Of a DNA stretch of 64,000 nucleotides, positions 57,220 through 64,000 are shown in pieces. Origin of the DNA: Dermatemys mawii (Eukaryota > Chordata > Testudines > Dermatemydidae); NCBI GenBank assembly GCA_007922305.1, contig ML677455.1, positions 377,166 to 441,165 of the forward strand. The letters are read 5' to 3'. How positions within the stretch are numbered: the first letter of the stretch is position 1; the number at the start of each line of letters is the position of its first letter. A model generated the notes under the pieces. That model did no database searches. It was not told the DNA's origin and was given only the letters and a program-made list of their open reading frames with translations. A program made the position numbers and the translations under genes.

Positions 57220-58130
57220 CTGTAAGTAGGGCATGCGTTCTTTGTTCCTAAGAGTTTAACAGGTTCTAGAAGCCATTTGACCCGCCCCATCCAATTTTTA
57301 AAGACAGAAGTGACTAGACTCAATGGAGAGTCCTGGTTCTTTCTCAGTGATCACTAGAGCTGATATCAATGAGAATCTGATCTAAGAGGGCAGTGTCCTG
57401 GTGTGGAGATAGTGCTGCAGTGAAAAGACAACACAGAAGAGAGATTTCCACTACCCAGTGAAATCACAAAGAGCTGAAGTCACGAAGAACTGGGCTTGAT
57501 GGTGGAACCTCAGAACACGACGAACAGCTGGGAGCATCAGTGACAGTGGCAGCAATGAGCAGTGGCAGAGATGCCAAGAGAGATATCGACAGCAGGAAAC
57601 CGCAGCAGTGACAATAGCCGAGAAAGCGGCAGAGACATTGACATGAAGTGACACAGACCGCAGCAACCGCGGTGACCAGAGATGGAGGCATTACTCAAAA
57701 CCTCCTTACCCCAGAGGTGGGAGGTCCCCTGGACTCTGGGATGGCACTGACCTTGGATAGCAAACCATGAGTGGGATGCACAGGAGGGAAATGGAGAGTG
57801 GAGTGTTAAAGGACTTCCACACAGCACGGTGGGAAACTGAGGCAAAAGATTATTGCCTAAGAAACTTCAGAGTGAGTGTTTTACTTATTGTTTGCTTTCT
57901 TTCAAGTCATTGTTGCAATGTTTTCCCAGATTCATGCTGTATTTTCTTCTCTTAATAAACATTTACTTTTCCTTTACACACTCTCAGTACTTGCGCTTGG
58001 GGAACTATTCCCGCTAAGAGGGGCCCTGATATGGTGGGGGGGGTTCCCAGATTTCTGGGTGAGGATTCGAGCTGGTTCTGCTTCGCAATGATAAGAGGAA
58101 CCCCTGTTACTGCTGGCATCTCATGGCAGA
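57220..58130. other. No gene recognised
   Basis: A gc-balanced stretch with short frames on both strands. The run from 57850 to 58080 (ctcttaataaacatttactt..gtacttgcgcttggggaa) looks like a retroelement end, possibly with a polyadenylation signal at 57955, but I cannot assign it. Confidence 0.35.
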
Positions 58131-58134
58131 AGTA

Positions 58135-58405
58135 TTACAGAAGGAATAAAGCTCTGCACACATGAGATCATTGAAACATGCAGAGTTGTGTGGACCATGG
58201 TCTATAAACACCTATGTGTGGCACTAACCCAGAATAGGGACTTTTTAGGGTATGTTATTTTCTTTCTTATTTTGGAAAAGGTAAAAGAAATGGATTTCTA
58301 AGGAACAGAACAAGGGAAACAAACTGGTTAGTCTCTAAGGTGCTACAAGTATTCCTCGTTTTATTTACGGATACAGACTAACACGGCTGCTATTCTTAAA
58401 TCTGC
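58135..58405. repeat. 3' flank of a minus-strand defensin unit joined to a SINE fragment
   Basis: The part at 58140-58318 matches 34590-34765 (gtgtggaccatggtctataaacacc), the region downstream of gene E. It is cut at about 58320 by tggttagtctctaaggtgctaca..cagactaacacggctgct, a fragment of the SINE-like family seen at 54449. Confidence 0.6.
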
Positions 58406-58730
58406 ACCAGGGGACTCTCCAGAGCCTGCTGATGCCAATGGAGGGTCTTTCTGTTGACCTCATGGGGCTCTTTGGACGAGCTGTAGATATTTGCCAGGTC
58501 TAAATATGCATAATGCATCTTCTTTAAGGCAGCACGGACTTGTCAGTTATATTTCTGTAACATACTCCGGTGCGGTGTGGATAACAATCATTATTATTAA
58601 TTGCAGCACATGTGTTTTAAATAACACTTGGAGCAAAACAAAATTTCACAACTCAATATATCACAATTCTCAGTCCCCTAAATACGGGGACTCTCTGTCT
58701 CCTCTCTGTCTTGATGTCTCTTCCCTCTAG

Positions 58731-58812
58731 GGACCTGAGATCCACAATGACCATCAGCCATGAAGATCCTTTACCTTTTCTTTGTTGTTCTTGGTGCTCC
58801 GGATTGCTTCGG
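58731..58812 (+). pseudogene. Defensin relic H (frameshifted signal exon)
   Basis: After the acceptor ccctctag, the ATG at 58760 begins MKILYLFFVV, close to gene I. However, the coding part has 53 instead of 58 bases, a five-base deletion in the gttgtcttcttgg region that throws the frame off before the donor ggtaag at 58812. About 50 bp into the intron the sequence changes to DNA matching 3490 onward, so no mature exon follows. Upstream intron 1 sequence is present from about 58500. Confidence 0.82.
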
Positions 58813-58859
58813 GTAAGATGTAAATAAAATGTAGGGATAATATGGAGGGACAGTTCTCA

Positions 58860-59580
58860 GCTTAGAGTTCAGTTGCCTAATTCTTTCTATTAAACTTCTT
58901 CCAGTTCCTTTTCTGAAGAGTTCTAAAGCCTCCATGGGTTGTAGCAGAAATGTGAAGTTTGATAGGTGAACAGCCCTGTCACCGCATCCATAGAAATCCA
59001 TTCAGATTGAGTTAAATTCTGCACTAACAAAAATAACATTCCCAGCTGTATTTTCCTCAGCAGAACTTAGATACTTGTTGCTAAAAAACAACAATCCAAC
59101 ATTTGATCTGCACTTCATGGCACCAGGAACTTTATATACTTGAAGTCTGGAAAAGTTATAAATAATTGAAAACAGGGTCAAATGAAAAAAAGTATCTAGT
59201 AACCTCAATTTAAGTGCTGCTCCCTGCATCACCTGTAATGTCTAACTAATTATAACAAAGGTAACAAAGTCTTTGATTTATGTTGAAGAAGGTGATAAAT
59301 TTAAAGCCAATTTGAAGTGAAAATTTGGTAAGATGAACTCAACTAAAATTTAATAAGGCCTAGACAACAACAAAGCCTAATCAGCATTTTGGCTGGTGCA
59401 AAAACAGATTACATTGTTATTCTTAATTGTTAGTATTTTTAAATTTATGATGCAATCCTACTAATTTACAAACGAAATGTAGAAATTACCCAGCTACTGG
59501 TACGGTGCCATGTAGAGTCATTTGTCTAACTATTGATTTAATTGTAACAAACATTATAAGTAATGAATGAGTCAAATGAC
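58860..59580. repeat. Duplicate of about 3490-4210
   Basis: The same order of ctaattctttctatta, agttctaaagcc ccatgggttg, cattcagat and tatgatgcaatcc as upstream of gene A. This places genes A and I in tandem duplicated units. Confidence 0.7.
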
Positions 59581-59589
59581 TTTATGTTG

Positions 59590-60180
59590 CAGCGTGATAA
59601 GCTATGAAACACATATAGAATCATCAAGGAATGTGAAAAGTCTTTACATAAAGAATCTCTCCTGCCTTCAGAATGGACATTTCTGCTGGCAGCTCAAACT
59701 GCTGATGGAGAAATTGTCACTTGGGGAAGGACACAGAGTTGTGTCAAGTTGGCCAAGGACCACACCACAGGGAGGCCAATGGAGGGGGGCCTGAAGGAGT
59801 AAATTGCTGATCAGAGCTAAACAAGCAAGTGTTCGTTACATGTCCCAAGACATTTTACACAAACCTCTGTGGCCTAACGTGTCTTGCACAATCTGGGAGG
59901 GCACAAGATGTTTTGCACAAACACCATGGAATCATCCACAGACAAAACTGCAAGAATTCCAATATCCTAATTATGGTTGGACATTGCGAATCTTCTCCAG
60001 AAGCAGGGGTCACTTTCTGATTGGCTCACGGCAGCTTTGCCAAGAAGAAAGCAAGCCTTCAGAATATGTATAAAACAGGCTGTTCTGTCCAAAGCCTGAC
60101 TCCCTGCAGCTCATATATCTGGATCAGAGAGACAGTGAGCAGGACTGTCATCACCTGGCTACTGAGAGCGCCCCTGTCTG
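59590..60180 (+). promoter_or_regulatory. Promoter and 5'UTR exon of gene I
   Basis: TATAAA is at 60069-60074 (atgtataaaacaggc), and the non-coding exon ends at 60180 (ctgtctg|gtaac). The upstream block is well conserved with gene A: gttcgttacatgtcccaaga, ggcacaagatgttttgcaca, gcaagaattccaa, ccagaagcaggggtcac and an inverted CCAAT (ctgattggc). The kappaB-like position is GGAATCATCC (59928-59937), a mismatch to the consensus. Confidence 0.75.
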
Positions 60181-60599
60181 GTAACTACTAAAGTCGCTTC
60201 CCTGAAAATCACCCCATTAACTCTTCCTTTAAAGTCCGATCTAGGGAGATGGCTGTGAAATCCAGAAAGAGAACAAGAATGCAGATGTTGTAATCTCAAG
60301 GAACTACCCAGAGCTACTGTGAGGCTGAACCAGACAACACGCCTTCATGCCAGTTTTAATGGATAAGTAGCAGTAATACACGTGTTTTATTTGCCCAAAT
60401 GAAAACGTGGTAATTGTTAAGCTACCTGAGTTAAAACCATCTACAGGATGCTGCCAGTTATTTAAATTCCCTTTATCTGGAAATCCTGGTTATCTGAATG
60501 CCCAGTATGTTCCTCTTGTAGTACTGTGTTAGTTAACCATCCACTGATTAACATTCACACTGTGGGAACTGCCATTTGAGGGATTGCTGGAGTTAGGGA

Positions 60600-60885
60600 T
60601 GAGGACAGTGAGAAAAGGGGGGAAGAATGAGAGGCAAGGTAGGGGAGGAGAGAAAATATGAGGAAGAGAGAGAAAAAGAGAAAACATAAGAAAGAAACAG
60701 ATGAAGGGGTTACGGTGAAGAGTGAAAGGAGAAGGGTTCAAGGAGAGAAAGGACAAAGGGAGACATGACGGGAGTTAAAAGAGAATGGGTTAAGAAGGAG
60801 AGAAACAAGGTGAGCAGAGAGGAGGGTGTAGAAGAGAAAAGGGGAAGAAAAGAAGGAAAAGAAAGGAAGTGTGGCAGTGGGAAGT
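60600..60885 (+). repeat. Homopurine-rich tract in intron 1 of gene I
   Basis: Sense-strand A/G-rich run (gagagaaaaagagaaaacata-like) in the same relative position as in the other units. Confidence 0.7.
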
Positions 60886-61296
60886 TGCTGCAGGAAACAG
60901 GACCCTCCTCGATACTGCTTGAGCACTTCCTGGCCCGACAGCCCCGGGTTCTTTATGCACCAATGCAAATAGCGAGGGGTAGGGCCAGCTTCCAGCCCGG
61001 GGCTGTCAGTGCTGGAAAATTTCATAAACATGAGCCTCTAACCATCTTTATTCTTCTTTCAATGACTTCTTAACTGCTTTAAATTCTGACTTGGCTAATA
61101 AAATATGTCAATGTGCAAAAATTCTCCACTCCACACTTTGACAAAAAGAGGAAGAAGCCTTGAATTGGCTGGGGAATGAAAACCATGTTGACTAAATATT
61201 CAGATAGTGGTAACTTTGAATATTTAGTCACAGTGGCCATAGATACTAGTAAAATTCCAGAGGAATAAGAATCATTTAAATCAGAGGTTCTCAATT

Positions 61297-61800
61297 AAGG
61301 AGAGTGCTGTGTCCAGTTTTGGGCCCCACACTACAAGAAGATTGTGGAAAAATTGGAAAGAGTCCAGCAGAGGACAACAAAAATGATTTAGGGGCTGGAG
61401 CACATGACTTATGAGGAGCGGCTGAGAGAACTGGGATTGTTTAGTCTGCAGAAGAGAAGACTGCGGGGAGATTTGATAGCTGCTTTCAACTACCTGAAAG
61501 GGGGTTCCAAAAAGGATGGATCTAGACTGTTCTCAGTGGTAGCAGATGACAGAACAAGGAACAATGGTCTCAAATTGCAGAGGGGGAGGTTTAGGTTGGA
61601 TATTAAGAAAAACTTTTTCACTGGAATGAGTTACTTAGGGAGGTGGAGGAATCTCCTTTCTTAGAGGTTTTTAAGATCAGGCTTCACAAAGCCCTGGATG
61701 GGATGACTTAGTTGGGGATTGGTCCTGCTTTGAGCAGAGGGTTGGACTAGATACCTCCTGAGGTCCCTTCCAACCCTGATATTCTATGTTTCTATGATAC
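61297..61800 (+). mobile_element. CR1 3' fragment in intron 1 of gene I
   Basis: The frame encodes [21 protein letters not shown] and YLKGGSK, the CR1 C-terminus. It ends with gggttggactagatacctcctg..cctgatattctatgtttctatga. Confidence 0.88.
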
Positions 61801-62433
61801 TAAGTCATAGTTCAGTGTTGTTGCTAAAGTCACCTGCCCAACGCAATACAGAACTAATGTAAATGTAACAAGTTTGCCTATGTAACAAGACTGTGATAAG
61901 ATCTAGAATGAATTGATGTGATTGATTAATTCTTGGTTAATTGTAATATCACATGATGAAATCATTCTTATAAATTCCATAAATAAGAGCATCCAACCAT
62001 CTTTGTTTCGCTTTCTGAAATTTCTTAATTCTTTTCCATTCTGTTTTTGCAAATAAAGTACATACATGTGCAACAGTTCTCCGATCTGTATTTTGGCTCA
62101 GGGAAACGAGATTTCTATGATAACCCAAAAATATGTAACTGCTTAATTACAACTATTTATGAAACATTTGTTTTGAAATTTATCTTGCATCACACAAATG
62201 TATATCTCTGAAGTCCTCCTAGGAGATAGATCTATGAATGTCTAGAATACAATCATTATTACTGCTAGCAGATTGCAGAACACATACTATAATTGTCATT
62301 TAAATTAAAACAATATTTCTAGAACTCAGTATATTTTAATTCCCACTCTCCAACAAATACAGGAACTCCATCTTCTCTTTGTCTTGGAATCTCTTCTCTT
62401 CAGTGACACTGAGTTTCTGGCCAACCTTCAGCC

Positions 62434-64000
62434 ATGAAGATCCTTTACCTGTTCTTTGCTGTTGTCTTCTTGGTGCTCCAAGTTGTCCCAGGTAAGAAGA
62501 TGAAAATGAAAATGAGAAATAATATAGAGTCATTTGTGAGCCCATACTAAAGTTGCCGAACACTTTCAATTAGAAACATTTTTCTGACTTTTTTTATGAG
62601 CTCTAGTGCTCTGACCCTGAGAAAAAGCACTGAGATTTGACTAAATTATGGCCAGTAAAAAAAAATCTAAATTTCCCTTAATATTTTCCTCAGATCTTGC
62701 TGCTTTAACCACCCCACCTTCTATCCACACTGCACATACTCTTCCTGTAATGAGGCAATCACAGAACTGAACAGCCAGATGGGACACAGACCAAATGAGG
62801 TCTGGCCAACCCATTTCCGTACTCTCATTGGTCTAGAAGATGGTGCACAGGGCTGGAGGCCAGGAGACGATAACTTAAAATATAACTTCTACTGCTGACA
62901 AGTGTTAGTAGTTCTGTGCCTTTCACAGCCTGTATTATAAAGTCAGGCCTTACATCCCACTGAGAGGTTACACAGCTGGGAACAGAACCCAGATCTCTAA
63001 CTGGCAGCCCTTCATCCCAGTGTCTTAGCCCCTTTATCTCGCAGAACTTACCACAGCTATGTGCTTAGCTTTGTTTCTAAAAATGATATTATCTGGGAGT
63101 GGGACAGTGTTTGTAACCATGCCAATGTATCATTTTAGGGTCCAAATTTCAATCTGTTGGTTGTAGATAGTTTGGTATAAACAAAACAACCTCCAATTAA
63201 AAATGTTCTAACCTAAATGATGAGCTAACTGGCTCTGTGGACGAGGGGAAAGCAGTGGACGTGTAGGGGTTGGTCCTGGTTTGAGCAGGAGGTTGGACTA
63301 GATACCTCCTGAGGTCCCTTCCAATCCTGAGATTCTATTATTCTAAATATTCCAAAAATTTCGGCTGTGCACGTTGAGGCTGCATTTTCAAAATTCCAGG
63401 CTCTTTGCATATAACCTAAAACTGTCCATTGGTTGTGAAGAAAGTGTTCCTGAATGAGTTTACAGAAAGAAACCTGCGCAGAGTCTCACGGACAGTCAGA
63501 CTTTCAAACCAGAAGGGACTTTTTCAAGCCCTTCTGTTTCAAAAAGTTGAGTCGACCAATCCAGTGCTGAGCCAATTCAACCCTACTTAGGCAAATTGAC
63601 TTTATGATATTGCCTGGCATATCACAATGAGAGCCAGGAGGGATCAAAAACACAGCAGCAGTCACTAAAGAAAGTGAGTGACCTAGGCAGACATTTGTTT
63701 ACCATCCCTTAAAGGCACGAGGCAGTGAAGGACTCAAGTGCTCAGAGCTACTGTTCTCAACTCAGCATTCAGAAAGCCAGTGCCCCTGTCTCAATAACCC
63801 ATCCCCATTCTCTTCCTAGGGGCTGCCATTGAATGTCCATAGAACTACAACCATTTAAATAGTCCTGAAGTTGTCATAAACTTTTGCACTGGAAGATACT
63901 GGGGATGACTTGGCCAGGTCTCAGTGAATGAGAAATGCTTGTCATCCTGGAATCCAGCCCTTATTTACCCTGCTCTGCAGGATGATGATGAAGACTCTTT
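62434..64000 (+). CDS. Beta-defensin gene I, partial (mature exon beyond the window)
   Basis: Exon 2 begins at 62404 after tctcttcag. The ATG at 62434 gives the signal peptide MKILYLFFAVVFLVLQVVPG, ending at 62491 before gtaag (58 coding bases, the family norm). Intron 2 runs to the window edge. Its last bases (tgctctgcaggatgatgatg..gactcttt) align with gene A just ahead of its mature exon, so the next exon should start roughly 10-15 bases past the edge. The promoter, 5'UTR exon and signal exon are all intact, so this is probably a functional gene of the same family. Only the exon at 62434-62491 is coding within the window. Confidence 0.82.
63262..63345 (+). mobile_element. CR1 3' tail fragment in intron 2 of gene I
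   Basis: gttggtcctggtttgagcag..ggttggactagatacctcctgaggtcccttcc with an (attctatt) end, identical in type to the tail at 61720-61795. Confidence 0.85.

Overview
The window looks like nuclear DNA of a reptile, most likely a turtle. It has AT-rich intergenic DNA, many 5'-truncated CR1 LINE copies with 3' ends of the type found in turtles and crocodilians, short inverted-repeat elements and SINE-like pieces, and small intron-containing genes whose exons encode a [12 protein letters not shown] signal peptide followed by a six-cysteine beta-defensin core. No long open reading frame, rRNA, tRNA or CRISPR array was recognised. The organism call is an inference from repeats and gene family, not from a database search.

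The functional content is a beta-defensin cluster. Each complete gene has four exons: a 5'UTR exon just downstream of a TATA box, an exon with the signal peptide, an exon with the cysteine core, and a last exon with a few C-terminal codons, the 3'UTR and AATAAA. Introns inside the coding region are in phase 1 and phase 2. Four loci look intact: A (+, 4.66-12.5 kb, with a 10-N assembly gap in the signal exon), C (-, 23.3-30.0 kb), E (-, 34.9-39.5 kb) and D (+, 44.9-51.3 kb). A fifth, I (+, from 60.07 kb), runs off the right edge about a dozen bases before its mature-peptide exon. Relics are G (-, 15.3-16.4 kb), F (-, 52.8-54.4 kb), H (+, 58.7 kb), degraded mature exons at 31.3 kb and 43.4 kb, an orphan promoter B (+, 20.3-20.6 kb), and a partial intron-3-like unit at the left edge.

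The main structural feature is an inverted duplication. The left arm is about 21.9-32.8 kb, the right arm about 42.0-52.8 kb, and the spacer is about 9.2 kb. Gene C lies in the left arm, gene D in the right arm in opposite orientation, and gene E in the spacer. Identity between arms is patchy: nearly perfect over about 22.8-26.8 kb and 27.26-28.1 kb (left coordinates), clearly lower in a roughly 450-bp tract holding the signal-peptide exon, and lower again from 28.1 kb inward. This fits duplication followed by partial gene conversion. Arm-specific CR1 insertions (28.9-29.6 kb left only, 47.47-47.91 kb right only) post-date the duplication, while the CR1 at 24.3-25.0 / 49.6-50.3 kb predates it.

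Layout: 0-4.2 kb relic unit broken by CR1; 4.2-12.5 kb gene A; 12.5-20.2 kb repeats and relic G; 20.3-21.9 kb orphan promoter B; 21.9-32.8 kb left arm with C; 32.8-42.0 kb spacer with E; 42.0-52.8 kb right arm with D; 52.8-59 kb relics F and H with SINE and CR1 pieces; 59-64 kb promoter and first exons of I. The peptides are expected to be secreted cationic antimicrobial peptides. The gene copies differ mainly in signal peptide, inter-cysteine loops and C-terminal tail.
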